A program made the translations under genes and the position numbers. Positions 1 through 8,572 of a DNA stretch of 64,000 bases are shown here, piece by piece (the stretch's first letter is position 1; the number at the start of each line of letters is the position of its first letter). The stretch is from Jannaschia sp. GRR-S6-38 (GTDB lineage: Bacteria > Pseudomonadota > Alphaproteobacteria > Rhodobacterales > Rhodobacteraceae): positions 434,001 through 498,000 of the forward strand of contig NZ_CP122537.1 in assembly GCF_029853695.1 (NCBI RefSeq), in the 5' to 3' direction. The notes below the pieces were generated by a model that was not told the DNA's origin, did not search any database, and saw nothing but the letters and a program-made list of their open reading frames with translations.

Positions 1-641
1 GCGGCGTCCGGCTGGGGATTGCGGTGCCCGAGATCTACGAAATGCAAGCCCGCGCCATCTTCGAGGCCACTGCGACGGTCCAGAGCGAGGGCACGCCGAT
101 CGTCCCCGAGATCATGATCCCGCTCGTCACCGCGCGCCGCGAGGTCGAGCTCGTCCGCAGGCGGATCGAGGGCATTGCCGCCGCCGTGCGCCACGAGACC
201 GGCGTCGCCTTCGAGTTCAAGCTGGGCGTGATGGTCGAGACGCCCCGAGCCGCGCTGCGTGCGGGCGAGATCGCCGAGACTTCGGCCTTCCTCAGCTTCG
301 GGACCAACGACCTGACGCAGATGACCTATGGCCTGTCGCGCGACGACGCGGGCCGCTTCATGTCGGCCTATGTCAACGAGGGCGTCTATCCCGAGGACCC
401 GTTCGGCACATTGGATGTGGACGGGGTGGGCGAGCTTCTGCTACTCGGCGCGGCGCGGGGACGGCAGGTCCGCCCCGACATCACCATCTCGCTCTGCGGC
501 GAGCATGGCGGCAACCCGGAATCGATCGCCTTCTGCCGGCTGGCGGGATTCGATTACGTCTCCTGCTCGCCGTTCCGGGTCCCCGTGGCGAAACTTGCCG
601 CGGCCCAGGCGACCTTGTTGGCCTCCGATCCGGCAAAATAG
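1..641 (+). CDS. ppdK: Pyruvate, phosphate dikinase, C-terminal part (5' end outside window)
   Basis: About 213 residues of the C-terminal TIM-barrel domain of PPDK, which interconverts pyruvate + ATP + Pi and phosphoenolpyruvate + AMP + PPi. Visible family motifs are PEIMIPLV, the metal/substrate segment GVMVETPRA, SFGTNDLTQMTYG, and the active-site loop LCGEHGGNPESI with the catalytic Cys. The reading frame is open to the window edge (first full codon at base 3), so the gene is truncated only by the window. The internal ATG at 24 is not a real start. No terminator is obvious after the stop. Identification is firm; the reaction direction in vivo is not visible. Confidence 0.95.
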   Translation, partial: GVRLGIAVPEIYEMQARAIFEATATVQSEGTPIVPEIMIPLVTARREVELVRRRIEGIAAAVRHETGVAFEFKLGVMVETPRAALRAGEIAETSAFLSFGTNDLTQMTYGLSRDDAGRFMSAYVNEGVYPEDPFGTLDVDGVGELLLLGAARGRQVRPDITISLCGEHGGNPESIAFCRLAGFDYVSCSPFRVPVAKLAAAQATLLASDPAK

Positions 642-844
642 CGCCGTTTTGAGACGACTTCGGCGAAAATCGGCACAATCAAGCATTTTTTTGCCTTAAC
701 CATGTCGGTTTTGCTGCGCTGCGGCATTGATCCTCTCGGCGACTCGCGGCATGTCCGTCGGCGGACAACGTAGGGGGCGTCAACGGCTCGATAACCCGGA
801 AAAGGGTACAGCCCGAGAGGTCCGAACCGATAGGAAGAGTACAG

Positions 845-1516
845 ATGCAGATCGTTCCCAACGCGGCCCGTATGGCCGCGGTGGCGCTCCTGTTGTGTGT
901 CGGCACACAGGGTACGGCCGACACGGATCAGACGAACACCGCGATGGACGCGACCCGGGGCTGGGCCAGCCTCGCCAGCCTCGACCCCGCGGCCGGCGAC
1001 GATCGCGGCGCCGGGGCGCTGGGCGGCACCGCCCGGCCCCTGCTGGGCGCCAAGACCGCAGACGCCCCGCCGCCCATGGGCCGCGGCGCGCTCGACGCGA
1101 TGCCGCGCGCCAGCGGCAACCAGCAATGGCGCTGCCTCACCGAGGCGATCTATTTCGAGGCCCGCGGCGAGCCCGTCGCCGGCCAGGTGGCGGTGGCCGA
1201 GGTCATCCTCAACCGCGTGGACAGCCCGCGCTACCCCTCCTCGATCTGCAAGGTCGTCAACCAGGGCACCGGCCGGATCCACGCCTGCCAGTTCAGCTAT
1301 ACCTGCGACGGCCAGCCCGAGACCGTGTCCGAGCCCGCCGCCTGGGAACGCGCCGGCAAGATCGCCCGGCTGCTGATCGACGGCGCGCCCCGCGCCCTGA
1401 CCGCCGAGGCCACGCATTACCACGCCGATTACGTCAATCCTCGCTGGGCGGCCGTCTATCCGCGCACCGCGAAGGTCGGCAAGCACATCTTCTATCGCCA
1501 GATCCCCGGCGCCTGA
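845..1516 (+). CDS. Secreted cell-wall hydrolase, SleB/Hydrolase_2 family
   Basis: A 223-residue protein with an N-terminal hydrophobic signal sequence (about residues 8-25), a low-complexity linker to about residue 92, then a SleB-like (Hydrolase_2) domain to the C-terminus. The domain begins CLTEAIYFEARGE, where the Glu residues are the expected catalytic site, and continues through AEVILNRV, CQFSYTCDG, and ATHYHADYVNP. Family members cleave peptidoglycan in the periplasm. In non-sporulating alphaproteobacteria they are usually taken as remodelling lytic enzymes, not germination enzymes. The ATG is preceded by GGAAGAG. A strong hairpin terminator follows, so it appears to be a single-gene unit. 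Confidence 0.88.
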   Translation: MQIVPNAARMAAVALLLCVGTQGTADTDQTNTAMDATRGWASLASLDPAAGDDRGAGALGGTARPLLGAKTADAPPPMGRGALDAMPRASGNQQWRCLTEAIYFEARGEPVAGQVAVAEVILNRVDSPRYPSSICKVVNQGTGRIHACQFSYTCDGQPETVSEPAAWERAGKIARLLIDGAPRALTAEATHYHADYVNPRWAAVYPRTAKVGKHIFYRQIPGA

Positions 1517-1545
1517 GGCGCCCGGCATCGGACGATAGCGCCGCG

Positions 1546-1580
1546 AAAAGCCCCCGGATCGTCGGTCCGGGGGCTTTCGT
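1546..1580 (+). terminator. Rho-independent terminator after the SleB-like gene
   Basis: Perfect 10-bp inverted repeat AGCCCCCGGA / TCCGGGGGCT (1549-1558 and 1566-1575) with a 7-nt loop, flanked by AAA on the left and TTTCGTTT on the right. It lies 30 bases past the stop codon of the hydrolase. Confidence 0.85.
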
Positions 1581-1633
1581 TTCCCGCCCCCGCATGGTTG
1601 GAGAAGGCGACGAGACCGAAGGGGACGCGCCCC

Positions 1634-2572
1634 ATGACGACCCGACCCGCCCGCGCCGCCGACGCCCCCGATCAGGAGGCGCTGCGCCTCGCCTTCGCCG
1701 CGCCGCTCGACCGGGCCCGCGCCGGCGGGCAGCCCCTGGACCGCATCTCGCTGCGCGAGCATGTCCGCGAGGTCGAGATCGGCGCTTTCCAGCCCGAGCG
1801 CGGCGTCACCCAGCGCATCCGGTTCGACATCGTGGCCGAGGTCGTGCCCCATCCCGAGGCCGTGGCCGAGGACGACGTGGACGGCATCCTCAGCTACGAC
1901 ACGCTGATCGACGCGATCGACCACGAACTGGCCGCCGAACGGCTCAACCTGCTGGAGACGCTGGCCGAACGGCTGGCCGCGCGGGTCCTTCTGCACGACC
2001 GCGCGCTGCGGGTCTTCGTGCGCATCGAGAAGCTCGACCGCGGCCCCCACGTGTTGGGGGTCGAGATCGTCCGGTCCCGCGCGGCGCAGGCCCCACGTTT
2101 GGCCGAAGACGACGCGCCGCATCCGCGGGTCATCCTGCTCGGCCCCGGCGCGCCCGACGATCCCGACCTGCCGGCGATGCTGGATCGGCTGGCCCGGGAT
2201 CCCGCGCCCACCGTCCTGATCGCCACGCCCCGCGACCCCGCGCCCCATGCCGCGCATCCGATGGCGCAGCGCCGCATCGACCTGCTGGCGCTGGAACAGG
2301 CCGCCTGGCTTCTCGCCGCGCGCGACCGGCGCTGCATCGTTGTGGACAGCCGGACCGAACTCGACTGGTCTATGCGCCGCGGCGGGCTCGCCGTCTGGGC
2401 CCCGTCGCGGATCGTGCTCGATTCGACCCATGGGCCGGAGGGCGCCGACCCGGCCGAGCTGGCCCGCTGGTTCGCCGCCGAGTTTCACGCCGTCGAGCTG
2501 GTCCTGCCGGGCGGCGCGCGGCTGGGCGGTCCGGTCCCCGAGCGCGAGGCCGCCGCGCCCGCGCGGGTCTGA
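1634..2572 (+). CDS. folB: Dihydroneopterin aldolase-like protein with an unusual C-terminal extension
   Basis: The N-terminal ~135 residues look like FolB (7,8-dihydroneopterin to 6-hydroxymethyl-dihydropterin): ISLREHVREVEIGAFQPERG, DDVDGILSYDTLIDAI, and NLLETLAERLA, ending VFVRIEKLD. A further ~175 residues contain no domain I recognise; they are rich in short hydrophobic strands and include RRIDLLALEQAAWLL and RCIVVDSRTELDW. Ordinary FolB is about 120 residues, so this is a long form. The start at 1634 follows AAGGGGA; an earlier in-frame ATG at 1598 would add 12 poorly coding residues. The stop overlaps the folP start (TGATG), implying translational coupling. Folate role is confident; the role of the extension is unknown. 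Confidence 0.8.
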   Translation: MTTRPARAADAPDQEALRLAFAAPLDRARAGGQPLDRISLREHVREVEIGAFQPERGVTQRIRFDIVAEVVPHPEAVAEDDVDGILSYDTLIDAIDHELAAERLNLLETLAERLAARVLLHDRALRVFVRIEKLDRGPHVLGVEIVRSRAAQAPRLAEDDAPHPRVILLGPGAPDDPDLPAMLDRLARDPAPTVLIATPRDPAPHAAHPMAQRRIDLLALEQAAWLLAARDRRCIVVDSRTELDWSMRRGGLAVWAPSRIVLDSTHGPEGADPAELARWFAAEFHAVELVLPGGARLGGPVPEREAAAPARV

Positions 2573-3546
2573 TGCGCTACCTGCGCCCCCTGCCCGCGCC
2601 CGACGGCCCGCGCCTCGCGGGCGGCTGGCTGCGCTTCGACCGCGTGCTGGCGCTGTCGCGGGGCGGCGCGCGGGAGGTCCTGCCGGTCGCGGAGCTGACC
2701 GCTGACGAGCTCGCGGCGCTGACCGCCCCGCGTCCCGACATCGCCGGTCTCGCCTTCGACGCCCCTCGGATCATGGGCATCCTGAACGTCACGCCGGACA
2801 GCTTCTCGGATGGCGGCCGCCATCTCGATCCCGCCGATGCGCTGGCCCGGGCCGCCACGATGGCGGAGGCCGATATCCTGGACGTGGGCGGGGAAAGCAC
2901 GCGGCCCGGCGCGACCGAGGTGCCCGCGGCCGAGGAGATCGCCCGCGTCGCCCCGGTGCTCGCGGCGCTGGGCCACCGCCGCGTCAGCATCGACACCCGC
3001 AAGGGCGCCGTGGCCCGCGCGGCGCTCGACGCGGGCGCGGCGCTGGTCAACGACGTCTCCGCCCTGCGCTTCGACCCCGACATGGCCGCCACGGTCGCCG
3101 CGGCCGACGCCCCGATCTGCCTGATGCATGCCGGCGGCCCGCCCGAGACGATGCAGGACGATCCGCGCTACGACGACCCCGTTTTGGATATCTACGACGC
3201 GCTGTCCGAGCGCATCGCAGCGGCCGAGGCGGCGGGCATCGCGCGCAGCCGCATCATCGCCGATCCGGGGATCGGCTTCGGCAAGACCGAGGCGCATAAC
3301 CTCGCGCTGCTGCGCGATATCGGCGTGTTTCACGGGCTGGGCGTGCCGATCCTGCTGGGCGCGTCGCGCAAGCGCTTCATCGGATCGATCGGCGCCGCCG
3401 CGCAGGCCGACGCGCGAATGCCCGGAACGCTGGCGGTGACACTCGCGGCTGTGGCACAAGGCGTGCAGCTGCACCGCGTCCACGACGTGGCGGAGGTGGC
3501 GCAGGGCCTCAAGCTGTGGCGGGCGGTTGAAGGGAATCGGGCATGA
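2572..3546 (+). CDS. folP: Dihydropteroate synthase
   Basis: 324 residues. Condenses 6-hydroxymethyl-dihydropterin diphosphate with p-aminobenzoate, the step inhibited by sulfonamides. The TIM-barrel signature begins [16 protein letters not shown], followed by [53 protein letters not shown] and LLGASRKRF, all in family order. About 65 residues precede the core, which is somewhat long. The start overlaps the folB-like stop by one base and its own stop overlaps the glmM start (ATGA), so the three genes form one tightly coupled operon. FolK, the step between FolB and FolP, is not in the window. Confidence 0.95.
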   Translation: MRYLRPLPAPDGPRLAGGWLRFDRVLALSRGGAREVLPVAELTADELAALTAPRPDIAGLAFDAPRIMGILNVTPDSFSDGGRHLDPADALARAATMAEADILDVGGESTRPGATEVPAAEEIARVAPVLAALGHRRVSIDTRKGAVARAALDAGAALVNDVSALRFDPDMAATVAAADAPICLMHAGGPPETMQDDPRYDDPVLDIYDALSERIAAAEAAGIARSRIIADPGIGFGKTEAHNLALLRDIGVFHGLGVPILLGASRKRFIGSIGAAAQADARMPGTLAVTLAAVAQGVQLHRVHDVAEVAQGLKLWRAVEGNRA

Positions 3547-4889
3547 GCAAACTCTTCGGAACCGATGGCGTGCGCGGACGCGCCAACCAGGGAAACATGA
3601 CCGCCGAGACGGCGCTGAGGCTGGGCGCGGCGGCGGGACAGTTCTTCCGCCGCGAGGGCCAGGGCGCGTCGGCGCACCGGGTGGTGATCGGCAAGGACAC
3701 GCGGCTCTCGGGCTACATGCTGGAGAACGCGCTGACCGCCGGGCTGACCTCGATGGGCATGAACGTGCTTCTGCTGGGTCCGGTGCCGACGCCCGCCGTG
3801 GGCCTGCTGGCCCGTTCGATGCGTGCCGATCTGGGCGTGATGATCTCGGCCAGCCACAACCCGCCCGAAGACAACGGCATCAAGTTCTTCGGACCCGACG
3901 GCTTCAAGCTGTCCGACGAGGCCGAAACCGAGATCGAGCGGCTCGTCCATGACGGCGTCGCGCCGGTGCCCGCGGACGATATCGGCCGCGCCAAGCGGAT
4001 CGAGGACGGGCGCGGGCGCTATGTCGAGTACGCCAAGACGACGATCCCGTCCGGCATGTCGCTGGAGGGACTGCGCATCGTCGTCGACTGCGCCAACGGG
4101 GCCGCCTACCGCGCCGCGCCCGAGGTGCTGTCGGAACTGGGCGCGACGGTGATCCCGATCGGCGTCGATCCCAATGGCCGTAACATCAACAAGGGCTGCG
4201 GCTCGACCCACACGATGGCCGCCGCCGAGGCGGTGGTGGCGCATGGCGCGGATCTGGGCATCTCGCTCGATGGCGATGCGGACCGCGTGATGATCCTCGA
4301 CGCGAGCGGCACCGTGGCCGACGGCGACCAGCTGATGGCGCTTTTCGCCAGCCGCTGGGCCACCGAGGGGCGGCTGAACGGCGCGACGCTGGTGGCGACG
4401 GTGATGTCCAATCTCGGGCTCGAGCGCCATCTCGCCGCGCAGGGCATCGCGCTGCAACGCACCAAGGTCGGCGACCGCTACGTGGTCGAGGCGATGCGCC
4501 AAGGCGGCTGGAACCTGGGCGGCGAGCAGTCGGGCCATATCGTCATGACGGATTACGCCACGACCGGCGACGGGCTGATCGCCGGGCTGCAATTCGCCGC
4601 CGAGATGGTCCGCACGGGTCGCCCGGCGGCCGAGCTGATGCACAGCTTCACGCCGGTCCCGCAGCGGCTGGAGAACGTGAAATACGAGATGGGCGCGCGC
4701 CCGCTCGACAAGACGGAGGTGCGCACGGCGATCTCCGCTGCCGAGGCGGCGCTGTCGGGCAAGGGCCGGCTCCTGATCCGGCCCTCGGGGACCGAGCCCT
4801 TGATCCGCGTGATGGCGGAATGCGAGGACCCCGCCCTTCTGGACCGCGTGGTCGACGACGTGGCCGGCGCGGTCCGCGCCAGCGCCTGA
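3543..4889 (+). CDS. glmM: Phosphoglucosamine mutase
   Basis: 448 residues, the normal family length. Converts glucosamine-6-phosphate to glucosamine-1-phosphate for UDP-GlcNAc and so peptidoglycan and LPS. N-terminus [15 protein letters not shown] is diagnostic. The phospho-serine loop is [17 protein letters not shown] with catalytic Ser104; the metal loop is SLDGDADRV; the sugar-binding loop GGEQSGHIV and the phosphate-binding segment [12 protein letters not shown] are intact. ATGA overlap with folP. The folP-glmM linkage is widespread in bacteria. Confidence 0.97.
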   Translation: MSKLFGTDGVRGRANQGNMTAETALRLGAAAGQFFRREGQGASAHRVVIGKDTRLSGYMLENALTAGLTSMGMNVLLLGPVPTPAVGLLARSMRADLGVMISASHNPPEDNGIKFFGPDGFKLSDEAETEIERLVHDGVAPVPADDIGRAKRIEDGRGRYVEYAKTTIPSGMSLEGLRIVVDCANGAAYRAAPEVLSELGATVIPIGVDPNGRNINKGCGSTHTMAAAEAVVAHGADLGISLDGDADRVMILDASGTVADGDQLMALFASRWATEGRLNGATLVATVMSNLGLERHLAAQGIALQRTKVGDRYVVEAMRQGGWNLGGEQSGHIVMTDYATTGDGLIAGLQFAAEMVRTGRPAAELMHSFTPVPQRLENVKYEMGARPLDKTEVRTAISAAEAALSGKGRLLIRPSGTEPLIRVMAECEDPALLDRVVDDVAGAVRASA

Positions 4890-4892
4890 CCG

Positions 4893-6131
4893 TCAGCCCA
4901 GAAGGTGCAGGCCGAGGCCCCCCGCCGCGGCGAGACCGAGCGTCTCGAACAGCCCGCGCCGCAGGACCAGGAGCCAGAGCCCGGCGAAGATCGCCAGCGC
5001 CAGCGCCGCCGGGTCGAGCGAAGCCGGATCGGGGCGCGGCGGACCGCGGCCCTCGGCCACCTCGCGGAACAGCACGTGGACGGCGAACCAGACCGACAGG
5101 TTCGCGATCACGCCCGCGACCGCGGCCGACACCATCGCGAGCGCGCCGCGCAGGCGCGGATTGGCCGTCAGCCGCTCCAGATGCGGGGCGCCCGCAAAGA
5201 TCCACAGGAAGCAGGGCGCGAAGGTCGCATGCAGCGAGACGAGGCCGGTGAGCCAGGCGAGCCCGGTTCCGCCCGCCTGCGCGCCGGCGAGCCAGCCGGT
5301 GAACAGCGTCACCAGGATTAGCGGGCCCGGCGTCGTCTCGGCCAGGCCCAGCCCGTCGATCATCTGCTCGGCGGTGAGCCAGCCCTGCCCCTCCACCGCG
5401 GTTTGCGCCAGCGCGGCGAGGACGGCATAGGCGCCGCCGAAGCTGACCGTCGCCAGCCAGGAGAAGAACAGCCCCGCCTGCGCCGGGACCGAGCCGGGCG
5501 CCAGCCACAGCAGGGAGAGGAGCGGCAGCCACCAGATGGCCAGCCACAGGGTCACCGTCCCCACCGTCCTGCGCCACGGAAACGGGTCGACCACCGTCGC
5601 GACGCCCTCGGGGCGGGCCGCGCCCAGAAGGAGCGCCGCGCCCAGCACGGACCAGAAGGGTGCATCGAGCAGGAAGAGCGCCGCGAAGGCCGCCACCGCC
5701 ACGCCCAGCGCAAGCGGGCCGCGCAGCGCCTTGGCGCGCAACTTCCAGAGCGCGCCCGCGACGATGGCGAGCGCCGCCGCCTTGATGCCGAGGAAGGCCG
5801 CCTCGACCGCCGGCAGCCGGCCGAAGGCCAGATAGGCCGACGCCAGCGCGATCATCACCGCCGCGCCGGGCAGCACGAAGAGCGCCCCGGCCAGAAGCCC
5901 GCCCGCCGTCCCGCGCAGCCGCCAGCCCGCGAAGGTGGCGAGCTGCATGGCCTCGGGGCCCGGAAGCAGGGTGCAGAAGCCGAGGCCCCGCAGGAAGGTC
6001 TCCTCGTCCAGCCAGCGCTCGCGCTCGACCAGCTCGCGGTGCATCACGGCGATCTGCGCGGCCGGGCCGCCGAAGCTGACGATCCCGATCCGCCCGAAAA
6101 CGCGCAGCATCCGTCCCCAGCCGGGCGTCAT
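4893..6131 (-). CDS. chrA: Chromate transporter, long-chain CHR family
   Basis: 412 residues, about 10-12 hydrophobic segments in two homologous halves. Each half has the CHR hallmarks: VSFGGPAAQIAVMHRE plus LLPGPEAMQL in the first, and VSFGGAYAVL plus TTPGPLILV in the second. ChrA proteins export chromate, or in some lineages take part in sulfate/oxyanion transport. The start at 6131 overlaps the stop of the upstream rhodanese-like frame as ATGA, which fixes both boundaries. The upstream rhodanese N-terminal frame also reads into this gene without a stop, but the Arg-rich stretch between them looks like out-of-frame reading and is not a true fusion. Confidence 0.85.
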   Translation of the reverse strand: MTPGWGRMLRVFGRIGIVSFGGPAAQIAVMHRELVERERWLDEETFLRGLGFCTLLPGPEAMQLATFAGWRLRGTAGGLLAGALFVLPGAAVMIALASAYLAFGRLPAVEAAFLGIKAAALAIVAGALWKLRAKALRGPLALGVAVAAFAALFLLDAPFWSVLGAALLLGAARPEGVATVVDPFPWRRTVGTVTLWLAIWWLPLLSLLWLAPGSVPAQAGLFFSWLATVSFGGAYAVLAALAQTAVEGQGWLTAEQMIDGLGLAETTPGPLILVTLFTGWLAGAQAGGTGLAWLTGLVSLHATFAPCFLWIFAGAPHLERLTANPRLRGALAMVSAAVAGVIANLSVWFAVHVLFREVAEGRGPPRPDPASLDPAALALAIFAGLWLLVLRRGLFETLGLAAAGGLGLHLLG

Positions 6132-6773
6132 GCGCCGCCTGCCAGCATGTCGTCGACGAGATCGAGCGCCCGGCCCGCATCGCCGGTCCGCGCGAGCCGC
6201 CCGCGCAGGATCGTCGCGCCATCTGTCGCGGCCAGGCGCGCGGGCGCGGGATGGATCAGGTCGGCCCGCGCAGCCATCGCCTGCGAGATCGGCGGGCAGG
6301 CGTTCGGCGCCCCAGACCGCGGCGCCGGCCTCGCATTGATCCGCGGCGACAGGCAGCACCCGGACGTCTGGGTCGACGAGACGCCGCAGCACCCAGAGCG
6401 CGCAGAGCGTCGGCCAATCCGGCGCGAGCGGCATGACCCAGGCGGCCCCCGGCCCCTCCAGTGCCTGGACCGGCCGCCCCGCGGCGCACCAAGCCAAGTG
6501 CCCGCCGCTGAGCGCCGTCGCGGTCCCGCCCCGCGCGCGCAGCATCGCGGCCCCGAGCTGGCTGATCTTGCCGCCCTTCTGGCAATAGACGACCACCGGG
6601 CCGTCGGGCCCCGCGCCGCGCTCCAGCTCGGCGAGGGACAGGCGCCTTGCGGCGGGTAGACGCGTGGGATCGGCGGCGGCATCCTCGGGCGTTCGCAGGT
6701 CGAGGATCGCGGGCGCGTCCGGCATGTGCAGGACGGCGTCGAGGTCGTGGGGATCGGTGAAATGTCGGGCCAA
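6128..6773 (-). pseudogene. Rhodanese-like protein with ChrB-like C-terminus, apparent frameshift
   Basis: From ATG 6773 the frame encodes a single rhodanese domain (ILDLRTPEDAA; active-site loop VVYCQKGGKISQLG with Cys) and then WVMPLAPDWPTL and LWVLRRLVDPDVRVLPV, which resembles the chromate-resistance (ChrB) domain pattern. Around 6280-6310 sensible coding moves to another frame: SQAMAARADLIHPAP, then ILRGRLARTGDAG, ending LVDDMLAGGA at 6128 in an ATGA overlap with chrA. One extra base, or two missing, would explain it. This may be a true mutation, a sequencing error or, less likely, recoding. The encoded protein would be about 214 residues and probably acts in oxyanion or sulfur chemistry with ChrA. 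Confidence 0.6.
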
Positions 6774-6845
6774 AGGGCATCCTCCGCAAATACGGTGTCA
6801 GGATGCGCGACTTGGGCCGGAAGGCCTGTTGCGGGGTGTGCGCGA

Positions 6846-6872
6846 CCCCGCCCCTGCGTCGCACGGGCGGGG
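6846..6872 (-). terminator. GC hairpin between folE2 and the rhodanese-like gene
   Basis: Inverted repeat CCCCGCCC / GGGCGGGG (6846-6853 and 6865-6872), 14 bases beyond the folE2 stop. There is no U-run on the minus strand, so this could be a weak terminator or a 3'-end stabiliser. The call rests only on the stem. Confidence 0.4.
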
Positions 6873-6885
6873 CATCGCGTCAATC

Positions 6886-7923
6886 TCAGCCGGCGTGGAC
6901 CAGCGTCCCGAAGAGCCGCGGCTCGAGCGTCTCGGCGGCGAAGAGATCGCCGCGGGTCAAGAGCGAGACCGCGTCATGGCTGTGCAGGCTCTCCTGGTGG
7001 CTGGCCACGACGCGGAAATCGCCCGCGGCCGGAAGTCCCGCCAGCCCCTCGGCGAAGAGGCGGGCCGCATCCTCGACGAAGATCGGGTTGGCGGCGTTGA
7101 GCTCGGCGAAGGCCTGCTCGTCCTCGCGCTTGACCATGACCTGCGTCTCGGTGGGCACTTGGGCCCGCGCCATCTCGATCAGGTCCTCGTGGCTCAGATC
7201 GCCCGACGCCTCGACCGAGATCCGCGCGACCGAGCGCTGCGAATGCGGCGTCGCGAGCTGGCCGCGCGTGCGGCGGGCATGTTCGGAGAGCTCCAGCGAG
7301 CAGGGGCAGGTCGAGGAGTAGACATAGTCGAGATGCAGCACCCGGCGGCGGGCGCCGCCGGTCTGCACGACCTCCATCGCGCAATCGTAATACTGCCAGC
7401 CCGACAGGCCCGAGCGCAGGCTGTCGACCTTCAGCGGCACGGAGAAACGCAGCAGGATCCGGGCGTCGAAGCTGCCCAGGTCGGTCAGGTAGTCGTCGAG
7501 TGCGGCCTCGACCGCCTCGAAGCCCATCAGCGCCTCGGCATGCGCATAGAAGGAGCGCATGATGCGGCTCATGTTGATGCCCTTCTTCCCGGCCTCCAGG
7601 CTGACCGTGCCGGTCACCGAAGTTTCGGCCAGGTGGGCACCGCCCCTCATCGGAATGCGCAGCGGCAGGCGGAAATTCGAGATGCCCACATGCTGAATCG
7701 CCACATCCGCGCCGCGGATCAGGCTGGCGGGCCCGTTCTGCAGATCGGGCAGCGTCGCGCGATAGGGCGCGTCGGCCACGTGGTCGGGATAGATGTTCGA
7801 GAGTTCAGGGTAGGGCAGCGCAGCCTCGCCGCCGGCCTTCGCGTAGCGGCGCAAAAGGTCCAGCGCGGCCTGCGCCTCTTCCTCGGTGGGGTTGCGGTCA
7901 ATATCCGGTGCGTGGACGTTCAT
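6886..7923 (-). CDS. folE2: GTP cyclohydrolase FolE2 (type IB)
   Basis: 345 residues. Opens GTP to 7,8-dihydroneopterin triphosphate, the first step of folate (and possibly queuosine) synthesis. FolE2 differs from FolE in fold details and metal use. Visible landmarks: VGISNFRLPLRI, SVTGTVSLEAGKKGINMSR, YVYSSTCPCSLELSEHARR with the catalytic Cys, ATPHSQRS with the conserved His, and ASHQESLHSHDAVSLL near the C-terminus. The start at 7923 has an excellent ribosome-binding site (GAAGGGAGGGG); a longer in-frame start at 7983 adds 20 non-conserved residues. It supplies the pathway that the folB-like and folP genes 3-5 kb away continue. FolE2 is often zinc-regulated, but no Zur box was recognised here. 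Confidence 0.95.
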   Translation of the reverse strand: MNVHAPDIDRNPTEEEAQAALDLLRRYAKAGGEAALPYPELSNIYPDHVADAPYRATLPDLQNGPASLIRGADVAIQHVGISNFRLPLRIPMRGGAHLAETSVTGTVSLEAGKKGINMSRIMRSFYAHAEALMGFEAVEAALDDYLTDLGSFDARILLRFSVPLKVDSLRSGLSGWQYYDCAMEVVQTGGARRRVLHLDYVYSSTCPCSLELSEHARRTRGQLATPHSQRSVARISVEASGDLSHEDLIEMARAQVPTETQVMVKREDEQAFAELNAANPIFVEDAARLFAEGLAGLPAAGDFRVVASHQESLHSHDAVSLLTRGDLFAAETLEPRLFGTLVHAG

Positions 7924-8023
7924 GCGCCCCTCCCTTCGGTTCGCGCGGAGGTCAAAGGTGGGCCCCTCCCATCCTCTTTCCAACCCCCGGTCTGGACACG
8001 TCAGCGCGATTTGCGCGGCCGCG

Positions 8024-8572
8024 TCACAAGGATTGGTTTAGGGCGTGGGGGGAAAAATCCAGTGCTCCGGTCTGCGACATGCCGTCAGCGGGGCGCGCGG
8101 GCGGCAGGTCGAAGGCCATGTCGGTGGCGGGCAGAACCACACCCGCGCGGATCCGCGGCGCGGGCGCGACCACCTGCCAGCCATGGCGCGCGAAGAAGGG
8201 CCGGGCCATGTCGCTGGCCCGCGTCGTCAACCGCGTCAGTCCGGCTGTGGCGGCGTGGTTCAGCAGCACGGCCAGCAGCGCGTCGGCCAGCCCGGTTCCG
8301 CGCCATTCGGGCAGGACATAAGCGGGGTCCAGGTGCCCGCTCGGGCCCAGCGTCATGAACCCGATCGGGTCGTCGCGCCCGTCGGCCACGACCACCGCCT
8401 GCGGGGCCAGCCGGTCGGCGAAGGCGGCAGGCGCGGGCGGCGCGGGCAGCCAGGCCGCCCGCTGGGCCGCATCGTAGCGGGGCGCGGCGCCTTCGTGCAC
8501 GGCCCGCCAGAAGATCCGCGCCAGCGCCACGGCATCCGCCGCGCCGCCGCGCCGGACAGTCCAGCCGGTCAC
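8024..8572 (-). CDS. GNAT-family N-acetyltransferase
   Basis: 182 residues. A GNAT fold protein with the acetyl-CoA pyrophosphate loop in YVLPEWRGTGLADALLAVLLNHA (R-x-T-G-L-A core), and the later ARPFFARHGWQVV segment typical of the family. Substrate cannot be deduced. Its ATG overlaps the metZ stop (ATGA), so it is probably co-transcribed with and translationally coupled to metZ and thus under the same SAM riboswitch. This suggests, without proving, a role in sulfur amino-acid metabolism or its detoxification. Confidence 0.82.
   Translation of the reverse strand: MTGWTVRRGGAADAVALARIFWRAVHEGAAPRYDAAQRAAWLPAPPAPAAFADRLAPQAVVVADGRDDPIGFMTLGPSGHLDPAYVLPEWRGTGLADALLAVLLNHAATAGLTRLTTRASDMARPFFARHGWQVVAPAPRIRAGVVLPATDMAFDLPPARPADGMSQTGALDFSPHALNQSL

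Noticed and set aside
554..2488. Long minus-strand open frames in the first 2.5 kb and similar ones elsewhere (for example 24993-27458 minus, 46 to 48 kb plus)
   Set aside because: They are antisense to well-recognised genes and have low-complexity Arg/Gly/Ala composition without domains.
727..3546. A 939-residue plus-strand open frame upstream of and including folP
   Set aside because: Only the part from 2572 is folP. The rest is an out-of-frame shadow of the SleB-like and folB-like genes, rich in Arg and Pro as expected of high-GC shadow frames.
4893..6773. A 626-residue rhodanese-chromate transporter fusion protein
   Set aside because: The segment joining the two halves is Arg/Ala/Gly-rich and lacks homology-like features, while the alternative frame there is coherent and ends in an ATGA overlap with the ChrA start. 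A frameshift is a better explanation than a fusion.
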